Assembly: GCA_014360005.1 (NCBI GenBank)
Contig: JACIYI010000003.1
Location: 178,361 to 242,360, forward strand
Length of the DNA: 64,000 nt
Direction of reading: 5' to 3'
Source: Candidatus Aminicenantota bacterium
GTDB taxonomy: Bacteria > Acidobacteriota > Aminicenantia > Aminicenantales > Saccharicenantaceae
Of this stretch, positions 25,154-34,738 are shown in pieces. The position numbers and the translations under genes are program-made. Position 1 is the stretch's first letter, and every line of letters starts with the position of its first letter. The notes below the pieces were generated by a model. It worked only from the letters and a program-made list of their open reading frames with translations, searched no databases and had not been told where the DNA came from.

Positions 25154-26059
25154 TCAGCCTCCCCGTTTAACCTGAAAACCTTTTTTCTTGAAAAAAGCAA
25201 TCACCTGGTCCACTTTCTCCGGTGACGGCGGCTCAAAAACAGCAAATTCAGCCTCTCGGCCGAGCCGCTGGAATTTCTCCACTCCGCCTTTATGGTAAGG
25301 CAGGACACTCAGCTGCCGCACCGCTTTCAGGTCAGAAAGAAAGTCAGCCATGGCCTCCAGGTTCTGGTCATCATCGTTGACTCCGGGTATCAGCGGAAAC
25401 CTGACCCAGACTGGCCGGCCGGCGGTTTCCAGAGCCTTGAGGTTTTCCAGAATCGGGCGGTTGGAAACGCCGGTATGTTGCTGGTGTTTTTTTTCGTCCA
25501 TAATTTTAAGGTCAAAAAGAATCAGGTCGGCCTTCCCCGCCAGCCGCAGGAAAACTTCCTTCGAAGCATAACCTGAAGTATCGAGAGCCACCTGAATGCC
25601 CCTTTGCTTCAAGCTGTCTATCAGGGCTTCGGCCAGGGCTGGCTGGGCCAAAGGCTCGCCGCCGGTCAAGGTAACTCCGCCGCCTGACTGCTCAAAGAAA
25701 ACCCTTTCTTTTTCGGCTTCGGTCACAATCTCATCAACGGTCATTTCCCGGCCGACAAGGGCAATGGCTTCCCGCTGGCAGGCTTCAACGCAATCTCCAC
25801 ACAGGGTGCAGCGGCTGCGGTCAGCCTGGACCTGACCCTCCTGGTCCTGACTCAGGGCGCCATAGCCACAGGCCCGAAGGCAATCGCCGCAGCGGGCGCA
25901 GCGGTTGGGCATGAGCATCAGCTCAGGCTCGAAGGCAACGCCCTCAGGGTTATGGCACCAGAGGCAGTGGAGCGGACAGCCCTTAAAGAAGACGTTCAGC
26001 CTTATGCCCGGGCCGTCATGCACGGCATAGCGCTTGAGGTCAAAGATAAGGGCTTTCAT
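25154..26059 (-). CDS. Glycyl-radical enzyme activase, radical SAM
   Basis: This protein installs the glycyl radical on its partner enzyme using S-adenosylmethionine. The radical-SAM motif C-x3-C-x2-C is at FKGCPLHCLWCHNPE near the N-terminus. Two ferredoxin-type [4Fe-4S] clusters follow (CARCGDCLRACG and CTLCGDCVEACQ), then the SAM-binding GGEPL (VTLTGGEPLAQP). I start at the ATG at 26059 (302 residues), with AGGAG just upstream, rather than at the extended start at 26086. It is the first gene of the activase-HypD operon and its partner is clearly the adjacent dehydratase. A 23-bp palindrome sits directly upstream. Confidence 0.93.
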   Translation of the reverse strand: MKALIFDLKRYAVHDGPGIRLNVFFKGCPLHCLWCHNPEGVAFEPELMLMPNRCARCGDCLRACGYGALSQDQEGQVQADRSRCTLCGDCVEACQREAIALVGREMTVDEIVTEAEKERVFFEQSGGGVTLTGGEPLAQPALAEALIDSLKQRGIQVALDTSGYASKEVFLRLAGKADLILFDLKIMDEKKHQQHTGVSNRPILENLKALETAGRPVWVRFPLIPGVNDDDQNLEAMADFLSDLKAVRQLSVLPYHKGGVEKFQRLGREAEFAVFEPPSPEKVDQVIAFFKKKGFQVKRGG

Positions 26060-26072
26060 CCTGGCTCCTGGT

Positions 26073-26095
26073 ATCTGATATATCACATATCAGAT
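26073..26095 (-). promoter_or_regulatory. Palindromic operator before the activase-hypD operon
   Basis: A perfect 9-bp inverted repeat, ATCTGATAT and ATATCAGAT, is separated by ATCAC. It lies 13 bp upstream of the activase ATG, overlapping the likely leader of the mRNA. Its size and symmetry suit a dimeric repressor such as a GntR-type regulator. No regulator gene is next to it. Confidence 0.6.
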
Positions 26096-26277
26096 GGACC
26101 GTCAAGCTAAATTTTCGGGACCTTTTAGCCTGTTAATTTTAACCTGTTATTGAATATGGGCATATCCTCCCAGGTCTGGTTTTTTTACCTCTTATCTCCC
26201 GGATTAGCACGGCAGAAGCTCAGACTTTTTCATCCTGGTTATTCCGGGCTTATGGCTAAAATCCCCCGGAGATGTTC

Positions 26278-27312
26278 TTAGACCGTCAGGAACTTAATGA
26301 CCGTCAGGCTCTTATATATTTCCCCGGGCTTAAGCACGGTTGAGGGGAACTGCGGCTTATTGGGAGAGTCGGGAAAATGCTGCGGCTCAAGACAGAAGGC
26401 CGAATGCCGCCCGCAGGGCCGGCCACCCTTTCCCCGGATGGTTCCGTCCAGAAAATTCCCCGAATAAAACTGCAAGCCGGGCTCGGTGGTATAGAGCTCC
26501 ATCACCCGCCCGGACTCCGGCTCCACCACCCTGGCCGCCAGGGCCAGCTCGCCCCGGCTATCCAGGATAAAATTATGGTCATATCCAGCGGGAAGCTCCT
26601 TCAGCCTCTGGCCGATGGGACGAGGCTTTAAGAAATCAAGCGGAGTTCCGGCCACTTCCTTTATTTCGCCGGTAGGAATCAGCCGCTCATCCGCCGGGGT
26701 AAACCTGGAAGCCATAATCTGCAATTCATGTTCCAGAATGTTCTCTTTCCGGCTGCCCGCCAGGTTGAAATAGCTGTGGTGGCTCAGGTTTACATGGGTC
26801 GGGCGGTCGGTGGTGGCCAGGTAAGCCAAGTGCAGCTCATCATTTTCGTTAAGCAGGTAGGTAACCTGGCAGTCCAGGTTCCCGGGATAACCCTCGTCGC
26901 CGTCGGGGCTGAGGTAATTAAATCGCACCCCGACCGAGCGAGAATCGCTGACCGGTACGGCTTCCCACATAACCTTATCAAAACCCTTCAGCCCACCGTG
27001 CAGGTGGTTGGGGCCTTCATTTCTGGCCAGCACATACTCCTGGCCACCCAGGACGAACCTGGCCCCTCCGATACGGTTAGCATAGCGGCCGACGGTTGCC
27101 CCGAAATAGGGATTATTTCCGAGGTAGTCCTCAAAGTTATCAAAGCCCAGGGTGATATCTTCCAGGCGGCCAGTTCGGTCGGGAATATGTAGCGAAATAA
27201 GGGTGGCCCCATAATTCATCAGCCGGGCCCTCAGCCTGCGTCCGTTTTCCAGGTCAAAAAATTTAACCGGTCGGCCGTGATATTCGGCCACTGTTCTTTC
27301 TTCTAATTTCAT
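26278..27312 (-). CDS. galM: Aldose 1-epimerase (mutarotase)
   Basis: GalM interconverts alpha and beta anomers of sugars such as galactose and glucose. The 344-residue protein has NNPYFGATVGRYANRIGGARF, the catalytic His region PTHVNLSHHSYFNLAG, GYDHNFIL and the catalytic Glu region SAFCLEPQHFPDSPN. All are diagnostic. No signal peptide is visible, so it is probably cytoplasmic. Neighbours do not form an obvious sugar operon. It lies between the HypD unit and the GWxTD protein, all on the minus strand. Confidence 0.94.
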   Translation of the reverse strand: MKLEERTVAEYHGRPVKFFDLENGRRLRARLMNYGATLISLHIPDRTGRLEDITLGFDNFEDYLGNNPYFGATVGRYANRIGGARFVLGGQEYVLARNEGPNHLHGGLKGFDKVMWEAVPVSDSRSVGVRFNYLSPDGDEGYPGNLDCQVTYLLNENDELHLAYLATTDRPTHVNLSHHSYFNLAGSRKENILEHELQIMASRFTPADERLIPTGEIKEVAGTPLDFLKPRPIGQRLKELPAGYDHNFILDSRGELALAARVVEPESGRVMELYTTEPGLQFYSGNFLDGTIRGKGGRPCGRHSAFCLEPQHFPDSPNKPQFPSTVLKPGEIYKSLTVIKFLTV

Positions 27313-27379
27313 CCTATCCTCCAGGTAGCAGCAGAAAAGATGATTTTATCCCCGGGCGGCACATCTTCGGGCAGAATTC

Positions 27380-29527
27380 CTACTTCCCCCTGATGGCCTG
27401 AATTTTCTGCCTCAGCTCGGGCTGGTCGGCCATTATCTCCAGGGATTTTTCCCAGACGGCCAGGGCCTCGGCTTTCTTTCCCAGGCCCAGGTAGCAATCG
27501 CCTATCAGATTCAAGAGAACGATGTTGGTGCCGTAAGTATTCACTGCCCGGTCAAGGACCTCGATGGCTTTCTGGAACTCTCCCAGGCGGTAGTATGCCC
27601 TGCCGGCCACCACATGGGTATCATAGCTGGCCGGCCGCTCCCGGCTGATAAAAGCCTCGACCAGGGCAGCCGCCCGGGCGAATTCTTCCTGTTCCAGGTA
27701 GACCTGGGCCAGCTGCCTCGACAGGTCTTCGTTCTGCGGGGCTCGGGGCAGGGCCTGCTCCAGAACCTTGCGGGCTTCTGCCAGGCGTTTCAGGTTATAA
27801 AGCTGGAGCCCCAGGATATAGCCATAGTAGGGATCATCTATGGCCGGCAGGACCCGCGACAGAATCCAGGGTCGGGGCAGGCTTTCAAGGAAAGTCAGGT
27901 CAAACTCCTCCCGGGTGGTAACCTGTTCCCGGCCGTCCACCAGCAGGCTGACGTGGAGATAGTAGTGAGCCGGGAGAAAGTCAGCCAGCGAGAAAATCTC
28001 CACTATCTCAGGCAGGCTGGAAACCCCGGTCAGGGGAATGGTTTTTTCCCGGAAAGTCTCGGTCTCCTTAAGGAACTGGAAGCGCAGGCTGGCTCTGTCT
28101 CTGAGCTCCGGAGTCAGTCCGTATACCTGCAAGACAACCGCCAGCTGGTCCTTGGCCGTAAACACCCGGCCGGCCTGGAGATAAAGCTGGTTGCCTCCGA
28201 CCAGGAAAGCCTTGACCCGGCCTCCAGCCGACTCGGCGGGTGTCACCCGGTAAGCCAGCAGCGGAGCCGACATCTCCACTCCACCCTTTCCCGGAATATT
28301 TATGGTTTGCTCCAGACTGGTGAATTCCTTGGAGGCTTCATTCTTGACCAGAACCGATAATTTATATTCCCCGGGAACGCAAGGCAGAACGTCATAAATG
28401 GCCACCGGCAGGTTCTGCCTCTCCCGCATCTGGGCTTCGGTCATCTGCACCGGGTAGGTTTTTTCAAACTGGTAGACAATCCTGCCGTCCAGGGTACTCA
28501 GCGTCCCGTTAACTTTGAGGTTGGTGGCATAGCGGTTGTCATACTGATTGACCGACAGCCGTTTCGGCTCCAGCGTGTAATGAATCAGGTAAAAACCGGC
28601 CGGGCTCTTCAGCACCTTGACCAGGTAGTCGCTGTCCAGGTAATTGGCGCTGTACTCTACTTCCACCAGGTCCTTGTACTCGAAAAATTTGCGGGCATAC
28701 TTATCCTCAACCAGGCGCTGCGGGGTCAGCTCTATCTGGCGCAGCAGCAGGTCGGAGGACAGCGAGGGCCGGCCCAGATAGGTATTCTCTTCGCCTGGTA
28801 TCAAGGACAGGGAGACACTGGCCAGGTTTGGGTCTATTTCCCTCAGCTTACTATAGGCAGCCATGTAATCAGCCTGGTCTCCCCAGTAGCCGGTGAGCAG
28901 GGCCTGGGGGCCGTCGTTAGTCGGGCTGTAAAGCCGGTATTCGCCTGTTCCCCTTTCTCTGAAAAACACCACATTGAAACCGGGCGGCAAGCCTACATCC
29001 GTTTTGCCCTGGTAGAACCAGATTTCCGTATCGTAGACCTCGGACTTGCTGTCAATACGCTGGATGTCGTTGGGTGGCCCGAGGATGATGTAAAAACGTC
29101 CCCGGTCGGTTTTCCAGCCGGGCTTGGGTGATTCCCGGCCAAAATACTTGTTGGCATATTCAATCCGGCTGTAATGCTCCTTCTTAAATTCATTCTCCTC
29201 GGTTTCCGGCACCGGGTCGCGGTGCTTCCAGAAAGCCTCGATGAACAGGTTCCTTTCCCGGTCGGTCCGAAGTTTTAAGAAGATGTCTTTCTCCACCGGG
29301 GTGATGATGTAGACGACTTCTTCTTCCAGCCATCTTCGGTACCTGTCAGGCAGGGCTGGCTCTTTTTCTTTCTTCTGGGCCCGGGCAGAAGCTTTCTGTG
29401 GCGGCTGCTTCTTTTGCCCCAGGCCGGACGGACTGGCGGCGGGGGGCCAGAGCAGTAGCCCCAACAATAACAGCCCGAACAGGCTGGCCACCAGCCTGCA
29501 GTTTATTTTCTCTGGCTTAAACGGCAT
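27380..29527 (-). CDS. GWxTD-domain protein with C-terminal TPR repeats
   Basis: The 715-residue protein has an N-terminal membrane/signal segment (VASLFGLLLLGLLLWPPAA), then a GWxTD domain (WLEEEVVYIITPVEKDIF...IEYANKYFG, with PGWKTDRGRFYIILGPP at about residue 140). A beta-rich middle follows, and the end has at least three TPR units (EEFARAAALVEAFI, LGEFQKAIEVLDRAV and KKAEALAVWEKSLEI). GWxTD proteins are common in Acidobacteriota and Aminicenantes, where they are thought to be envelope-associated. Their biochemical role is unknown. The 67-bp gap to galM suggests a possible common transcript. Confidence 0.88.
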   Translation of the reverse strand: MPFKPEKINCRLVASLFGLLLLGLLLWPPAASPSGLGQKKQPPQKASARAQKKEKEPALPDRYRRWLEEEVVYIITPVEKDIFLKLRTDRERNLFIEAFWKHRDPVPETEENEFKKEHYSRIEYANKYFGRESPKPGWKTDRGRFYIILGPPNDIQRIDSKSEVYDTEIWFYQGKTDVGLPPGFNVVFFRERGTGEYRLYSPTNDGPQALLTGYWGDQADYMAAYSKLREIDPNLASVSLSLIPGEENTYLGRPSLSSDLLLRQIELTPQRLVEDKYARKFFEYKDLVEVEYSANYLDSDYLVKVLKSPAGFYLIHYTLEPKRLSVNQYDNRYATNLKVNGTLSTLDGRIVYQFEKTYPVQMTEAQMRERQNLPVAIYDVLPCVPGEYKLSVLVKNEASKEFTSLEQTINIPGKGGVEMSAPLLAYRVTPAESAGGRVKAFLVGGNQLYLQAGRVFTAKDQLAVVLQVYGLTPELRDRASLRFQFLKETETFREKTIPLTGVSSLPEIVEIFSLADFLPAHYYLHVSLLVDGREQVTTREEFDLTFLESLPRPWILSRVLPAIDDPYYGYILGLQLYNLKRLAEARKVLEQALPRAPQNEDLSRQLAQVYLEQEEFARAAALVEAFISRERPASYDTHVVAGRAYYRLGEFQKAIEVLDRAVNTYGTNIVLLNLIGDCYLGLGKKAEALAVWEKSLEIMADQPELRQKIQAIRGK

Positions 29528-29783
29528 GTCTGATTCTCCACTCCTGGTATATGGCCACTCAGCCGGACATATCCATCATTTTCGTTTTATTTTAACACTT
29601 TTTTCTGGCTTTTTCCTTATCATCTTCCCTTATCTTTTAAGGCATAACCACTTCCAATCCCAAGTGGTGGTTATTTTTTACCTGAAGACCCGGGCCTCAT
29701 TCTATAAAACGCTGGCAGGCTAAAACTGTTGCCCGAGGCCTGACCATCAAGCCTGAAAGCTCGGGATGCAGACTGGAGAAGCT

Positions 29784-30767
29784 TCAGCCGGCTGAGCGGG
29801 CCAGCTCCTTTATAGCCTTAATATTTTCCAGCGTGACTCTCTGACCCAGGTTAACCACCCGGCGGACGCTGGTGAAATCGAAGGTATCAACGTTGGGATT
29901 GATGTTTATAACCAGGTCCGCTTCCGGCAATTTACCCTCGGTCGAATCGGCCAGCACTACCTGAACCAGACGGTGAACCATGATAAAAGCCGAGTCAAAG
30001 TGGCGGGCCGGCATTTTCTTCAAGGGCCGGTGGACATCGGGCACAAAAACTTTCGAAGCCCCCAGCTCCCGGGCCAGGCGGATGGGGCAGTTGTTCAGCA
30101 AGCCCCCGTCCACCAGCAGCTGGCCGCCGAAGCGGGCCGGTTCCATAACGAAAGGGAAAGCCATGCTGGCTCTCAAACCCCGGTAAAGAGGACCGCTGGT
30201 AAAGTTTACTTCCCGGCCGCTGACCAGGTCCACCGCGTTGCAACCAAAACGGATCGGCAGCTCTTCTATCAGGGTCTTGCCCACCAGCTGGCGGAGGCTT
30301 TTTTTCAGCGGGTCTCCCTTTTCCAGGCCAATCCGCCGGAGCAACTTTTTCTGGTATGATTCCAGCATCAGGTAATCAACCAGCTTGTCAGGAACGGGAA
30401 TCCTGGTTTTGCGCAATCCGGCCACCCGGCTGTAGCTCAACTGCCGGCTCAATTTTTCCAGTTCGGGCGGAAAGTAACCGGCGGCAAACAGTCCGCCAAC
30501 AATCGCTCCCATGGAAGTGCCGGTGATAATGGGAGGCACCAGGTCATTCTCCAGCAGCGCCTTCAGCACGCCGATATGAGCCAGGCCCCGGGCTCCACCG
30601 CCCATCAAGACCAGGGCCCAGCGGCCGCTTCCGCCGGCAGTTGATTTATTCGGTCCAAAAAGTCTGTCTTTGGCGCCGGGCGCCACTTTCCCGGTTTCGG
30701 TGTTCTTAACCAGACTCCCGGCCAGGCCTTGTTTATCGGGTTTTTCTTCTTTCATCTTATTTTTCAT
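29784..30767 (-). CDS. Patatin-like phospholipase, RssA type
   Basis: Patatin-like hydrolases use a Ser-Asp dyad to cleave acyl esters of lipids. The 327-residue protein has the oxyanion loop LMGGGARGLAHIGVLKAL, the nucleophile elbow GTSMGAIVGG and the dyad Asp in LLVDGGLLNNCP. An N-terminal stretch of about 50 residues is charged and low-complexity, with no signal peptide. It follows the acyl-ACP thioesterase gene after 28 bp, so both may take part in acyl-chain turnover. Confidence 0.92.
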   Translation of the reverse strand: MKNKMKEEKPDKQGLAGSLVKNTETGKVAPGAKDRLFGPNKSTAGGSGRWALVLMGGGARGLAHIGVLKALLENDLVPPIITGTSMGAIVGGLFAAGYFPPELEKLSRQLSYSRVAGLRKTRIPVPDKLVDYLMLESYQKKLLRRIGLEKGDPLKKSLRQLVGKTLIEELPIRFGCNAVDLVSGREVNFTSGPLYRGLRASMAFPFVMEPARFGGQLLVDGGLLNNCPIRLARELGASKVFVPDVHRPLKKMPARHFDSAFIMVHRLVQVVLADSTEGKLPEADLVININPNVDTFDFTSVRRVVNLGQRVTLENIKAIKELARSAG

Positions 30768-30795
30768 TTTATCATTCCATCCTTAAACCAGATTT

Positions 30796-31566
30796 TCAAT
30801 CCTCACCCTGGCCGTAGCTCTTCCAGCGCGACCTGATCCTGGAGACTTCCTTGCCTGAAGCCAGGTTGTAGACCTGCTGAATCCAGAATCCGCCGGGCAC
30901 TTCCGGGCTCTGGGTGATGACTTCAATTTCATCGCCGTAGAAGGCTTCAGAGCGGTAATTTATTTCTAGCTCCTGCGGCCGTCCGGAAAACAGGATGTCG
31001 CGCGGCATGCCCTCCACTGCCCAGCGGGAGTAAACCACGTTGTTAACGTGGCGGTTGTAATCCAGGTCTTCAAACATCACTCTGAAGACGGCCCGGTGGT
31101 CCAGTCTTTCCACAATCGGCAGGGTGGGAAAATCATCCTCCAGGGCCCGCTTTTCAAGAATCAGCTCATCCGGGAAGAGACTTTCTACCCGAACCGGGCG
31201 GCGGCTGGCCAGCTCAATAATCATCCAGGAACTGGTGGCCGCAGCAAGCCGTTCTTGTCGCTCATCAAAAATTTCAAAATCGCGCAGGGCGTAAAAACCG
31301 TGCTTACCTGAAGCCCAGGTTTTGACCAGAATGGTCTCGCCCATCCTGGGGTAGCGAGAGACCAGGAGGTGGTAGCGGGAGACCACCCAGGTCAGTCCCT
31401 TCTCCGCCAGTTCAAACACCGAGAATTTTTCCTGCGTCGCATGCCGGCGGGCGGCCTCCTGCAGGTAATTCATCAGGGCCGAAAGATGAGCCCGTCCGCA
31501 GAAATCGGCTTCAAAGCTCAAAATCTCATAATTGCCGGTCACAAACAGGCTTCCTGTTTTGTCCAT
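30796..31566 (-). CDS. Acyl-ACP thioesterase family protein
   Basis: Acyl-ACP thioesterases release free fatty acids from acyl carrier protein. The 256-residue protein shows two hotdog halves: the first with SALMNYLQEAARRHAT and WVVSRYHLLVSRYPRMGETI, the second with the motif DLDYNRHVNNVVYSRWAVE, which contains the expected Asn and His residues. It is the first gene of a unit with the patatin gene. The coding stretch for the ALMNYLQEAA segment (31451-31485) matches a spacer of the local CRISPR array exactly. The spacer orientation predicts a crRNA that is sense to this mRNA and so cannot pair with it. Confidence 0.9.
   Translation of the reverse strand: MDKTGSLFVTGNYEILSFEADFCGRAHLSALMNYLQEAARRHATQEKFSVFELAEKGLTWVVSRYHLLVSRYPRMGETILVKTWASGKHGFYALRDFEIFDERQERLAAATSSWMIIELASRRPVRVESLFPDELILEKRALEDDFPTLPIVERLDHRAVFRVMFEDLDYNRHVNNVVYSRWAVEGMPRDILFSGRPQELEINYRSEAFYGDEIEVITQSPEVPGGFWIQQVYNLASGKEVSRIRSRWKSYGQGED
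31451..31485 (+). other. Chromosomal protospacer matched by a local spacer
   Basis: These 35 bases are identical to the spacer at 6897-6931. The 3' flank on the + strand is ATGAGCCC, which does not resemble the repeat-derived GTCGCAAT, so handle-based self-protection would not apply. Under leftward array transcription the crRNA would pair only with a + strand (antisense) transcript of this gene. Confidence 0.93.
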
Positions 31567-31889
31567 GGCTGACCCTCAAAACAAGGTTAATGTTCCATTC
31601 AGCTCGAACCAAAGGGCTGGTGGCGACTTAAAGAAAAGATTTTATTACAAATCATCACTGCTTAAAAGGGGAAACCCAGCCGGGTCTGTTAAGTTCTGGC
31701 ACCTGGAAAGCCAGGCCTTCGGCCGAGCCATGGACCGCTCTTTTTCTCGTCGTTGACCCGGAAAAGGCCTCGGGGGGCAGGGAGCAAGCCACTTTCCAGA
31801 GGTCACGACTTCCATCATTATTAAATGAAAACTAAGCGGCCATAAAAAATCAGGTGAAACGGCCAGCCCCTTAAGTTAAAATTATCAGT
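31567..31889. other. Intergenic region between divergent genes, 323 bp
   Basis: This is the divergent promoter region of the thioesterase (leftward) and Gfo/Idh/MocA (rightward) genes. No ORF with coding character, RNA or clear operator was recognised. The Gfo/Idh/MocA start lacks an obvious ribosome-binding site. Confidence 0.5.
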
Positions 31890-33194
31890 ATGAAAAGAAG
31901 AGAATTTATAAAAACCGCTTCAGTCTCGCTGGCCGCACCCTTGATTGTCCCCTCCTCGGTCTTCTCCCGGCCGGCGCCCAGCGACCGGTTGCTGCTGGGC
32001 AGTATCGGGGTGGGGCGTCAGGGCCAGGCCAACCTGATGGAACTCCTCTACCGTGGCCTGGAAACCGGGGCCCGGGTGGTGGCTGTCTGCGACCTCGACC
32101 GGCATCGTCTGGACAATGCCCGCTGGCTGGCCGAAAAAACCTACGCCCAGGAACTCGGGTTAAACCAGTACCACGGAGTCAGCCCTTACCACGATTTCAG
32201 AGAGCTGCTCTCCAGGAAGGACCTGGATGGGGTGGTCATTTCGGTCCCGGATTTCTGGCACGGGATAGTGGCCCTGGCCGCCGCCAGGGCCGGCCAGGAC
32301 ATTTACCTGGAAAAACCCCTGACCTATTCCCTGGTCGAAGGACAAAAATTAGTCAGGGAAGTCAGGCGAAAAAAGCTGGTGTTGCAGACTGGCTCGCAGC
32401 AGCGCTCATCCATCTATTTTCTCAAGGCCTGCGAAATTGTTCGCAACGGTTTCCTCGGGGAGTTGCAATCAATAAAGGTCTGGTTGCCTGAAGACAGCGG
32501 CCGGGGTCAACCCGGGCCCATGCCCATCCCTCCTAATCTGGATTACAATTTCTGGCTGGGCCCGACTCCCGAAGCCCCCTACAGCGAGGACCGGGTCCAT
32601 CCCCAGATGAGTTACGAGCGCCCGGGCTGGATGCAGATTGAGCCCTACGCCCGCGGCATGATCACCAACTGGGGCGCCCACATGCTGGACATCGCCCAGT
32701 GGGGCCATAACAGCGAGCACAGCGGGCCGGTTAGCCTTGAAGCTTCAGCCGAATTCCCGGAACGCGGGCTGTTCAACGTTCATACCAGGTTCAAGGCCCG
32801 GGCTGTCTATGGCGACGGGGTCACCTTGACGGTCGAAAGCGGCGAGCCCGCGGGGGTGCGCTTTGAGGGTACCGAGGGCTGGCTCTTTGTCAGGAGAGAG
32901 GGAATAGAATGTTCCAACCAGAATCTGCTGAGCTACCAGCCAGGCAGCGGACAGGTCAGCCTTTACCACAGTTCTAATCATATGAAGAATTTCCTGGAAT
33001 GCCTGCGCACCAGGCAGGACCCGGCCGCGCCGGTGGAAGTCGGACACCGTTCCAACAGTCTGTGTATCATCCTCCACCTGGCCATGAAGCTCGGAAGAAA
33101 ACTGCAGTGGGACCCGGAGAAAGAACAGTTCGTAAATGACGAAGAAGCCAACAGACTGCTGGATTATCCGCGGCGGAAACCCTGGCAGGTCTGA
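31890..33194 (+). CDS. Exported Gfo/Idh/MocA-family oxidoreductase
   Basis: These NAD(P)-dependent enzymes oxidise or isomerise sugars and their derivatives. The 434-residue protein starts with a Tat-type signal (KRREFIKTASVSLAAPLIVPSS). It continues with the dinucleotide-binding motif SIGVGRQGQANLMEL and the conserved catalytic Lys in YLEKPLTYSLVEG (about residue 145). The C-terminal part (NWGAHMLDIAQWGHNSEHSGP) is typical of the exported branch found in Bacteroidota, Planctomycetota and Acidobacteriota. The exact substrate cannot be read. The next gene encodes a sugar isomerase-like protein with its own Tat signal. Confidence 0.9.
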   Translation: MKRREFIKTASVSLAAPLIVPSSVFSRPAPSDRLLLGSIGVGRQGQANLMELLYRGLETGARVVAVCDLDRHRLDNARWLAEKTYAQELGLNQYHGVSPYHDFRELLSRKDLDGVVISVPDFWHGIVALAAARAGQDIYLEKPLTYSLVEGQKLVREVRRKKLVLQTGSQQRSSIYFLKACEIVRNGFLGELQSIKVWLPEDSGRGQPGPMPIPPNLDYNFWLGPTPEAPYSEDRVHPQMSYERPGWMQIEPYARGMITNWGAHMLDIAQWGHNSEHSGPVSLEASAEFPERGLFNVHTRFKARAVYGDGVTLTVESGEPAGVRFEGTEGWLFVRREGIECSNQNLLSYQPGSGQVSLYHSSNHMKNFLECLRTRQDPAAPVEVGHRSNSLCIILHLAMKLGRKLQWDPEKEQFVNDEEANRLLDYPRRKPWQV

Positions 33195-33465
33195 GCCGAA
33201 GTTTAATCATAAACTGGGAAGAGTTGGAAGATAGAACTGCCAGTTAAAATTAAACGGTAAAGCAGTTGCCGATATGGGCGGAGTTAATTTTATAAATTCA
33301 ATGAACAACCGGCTCTCAACCTCAGGCCATAGGACACAGTCAGAAAAGCCAGCGGAATTTTCTGGCCAGATTAAAATCACGGCTTCAGGAAAAACCCGGC
33401 CCAGCTTCGGGAAAGAAATGAGGTTTTGAAAAATTCAGAGCCTGGGTTGAATCCAGGAGGTAAAA

Positions 33466-34329
33466 ATGCCAGCCATCAACAGAAGACAATTCATAAAAAA
33501 TACCCTGACCGCCTGGCTTCTGGGCCTGGGGACAAATTCCAGGCTTTTCCCATCCAAGCTTGGTGAGAGCTTACCACCCGGAGGGAAGCCGGAAGAGCGG
33601 TTCGGCTTTTCTCTGGGTTTAGCCTCTTACACTTTCCGGGCTTTCAGCCTGGAACAAACCATAGCCATGACCAGGCGCCTGGGACTTTCCCGGCTGGTCC
33701 TGAAGGATTTTCACCTGCCCTTAAATTCATCAGCCGCTAAAATTGAAGCAGCCGCAGCCAAAGTGCGGACAGCCGGGCTTGATCTTTACGGCTGCGGCGT
33801 GGTTTACCTGAATAAGCCCGGGGAAGTTGACCGGACTTTTTCTTACGCCCGGGCAGCCGGAATGAAAATTATCATCGCCTCCCCCGACCCGGATCTTCTG
33901 CCGCTAATCGAGGAGAAAGTCAGGGAAAGCGGGATAGCCCTGGCCATTCACAACCACGGGCCCGGAGATAAATTCTACCCCACGCCGGAAGCAGCCTTTG
34001 TCAGGTTGAAAAACCTTGACCGCCGCATTGGCCTCTGTCTGGACATAGGACACGCCGCTCGCTCCGGGCTTGACCCGGCAGAAGAAGCCGCCAAATTTTC
34101 CGACCGCCTGCTTGATGTCCACCTGAAAGATGTGTCTGCTGCCAGCGGCCAAGGCCAGACGGTAGAAATCGGGCGCGGGGTCATCGACCTCAAAGCTTTC
34201 CTTAAAACCATCATCAAAGCTAAATACCGGGGAACCCTGGCCCTGGAATTTGAAAAGGATGAGAAAGACCCGCTCCCGGGGGTAGCCGAATCGGTGGGTT
34301 ACGTCCGCGGCCTGCTTACCTGCTTATAA
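33466..34329 (+). CDS. Exported sugar phosphate isomerase/epimerase-like TIM-barrel protein
   Basis: The 287-residue protein begins with a Tat-type signal (NRRQFIKNTLTAWLLGLG). It has the xylose-isomerase-like barrel: FSLGLASYTFRAFSLEQTI, ALAIHNHGPGDKFYPTPE with metal-ligand His, LCLDIGHAARSGLDP, LDVHLKDVSAA and LALEFEKDE. An AGGAGG ribosome-binding site precedes the ATG. The family includes sugar epimerases and endonuclease-IV-like proteins. An exported copy beside a Gfo/Idh/MocA enzyme suggests a periplasmic sugar-modifying pair, which is inference. Confidence 0.87.
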   Translation: MPAINRRQFIKNTLTAWLLGLGTNSRLFPSKLGESLPPGGKPEERFGFSLGLASYTFRAFSLEQTIAMTRRLGLSRLVLKDFHLPLNSSAAKIEAAAAKVRTAGLDLYGCGVVYLNKPGEVDRTFSYARAAGMKIIIASPDPDLLPLIEEKVRESGIALAIHNHGPGDKFYPTPEAAFVRLKNLDRRIGLCLDIGHAARSGLDPAEEAAKFSDRLLDVHLKDVSAASGQGQTVEIGRGVIDLKAFLKTIIKAKYRGTLALEFEKDEKDPLPGVAESVGYVRGLLTCL

Positions 34330-34738
34330 GTGATAGGCACTTCGGCGACTGTTGGCTTCTCGCCCCAACAAAATTTCTTCCCTCAACCAGGGTGGTTAGC
34401 AGTCTGAGCTCCCCCCCTGAAAGCCAGAACTGAATCGTCCCTTCCAGGAAGAAACTGCTGTATCCTTTCCCCGGGTGCCATGACCGGCCGGGCTGCCGCT
34501 GCCCCGCTTTGAGCTTCTAATCTCAGCCTGGATACCAGGTTATAGCCTGAAAGAAGGTCCGGATTGCCGGCCGGCCCTTTTTCATCATAAAATAATTAAA
34601 CCAACCGGGAAGCCCGGCCAGGCTACAGGTAGCGCCTAACACCAGTGACCTGTTCGGGTGGATTTCACCAGGAAAGAAATCTGGCCGGATAAGAAATAAA
34701 TCAGGCTGATTTTTTAGTTGAGCTAAAAGGAGGTAGCC
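34330..34738. other. Intergenic region, 409 bp
   Basis: It is G+C-rich and contains scattered short inverted repeats around GCCGGCC runs. No ORF, RNA gene or clear promoter was recognised apart from the AAAGGAGG ribosome-binding site just before 34739. Confidence 0.4.
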
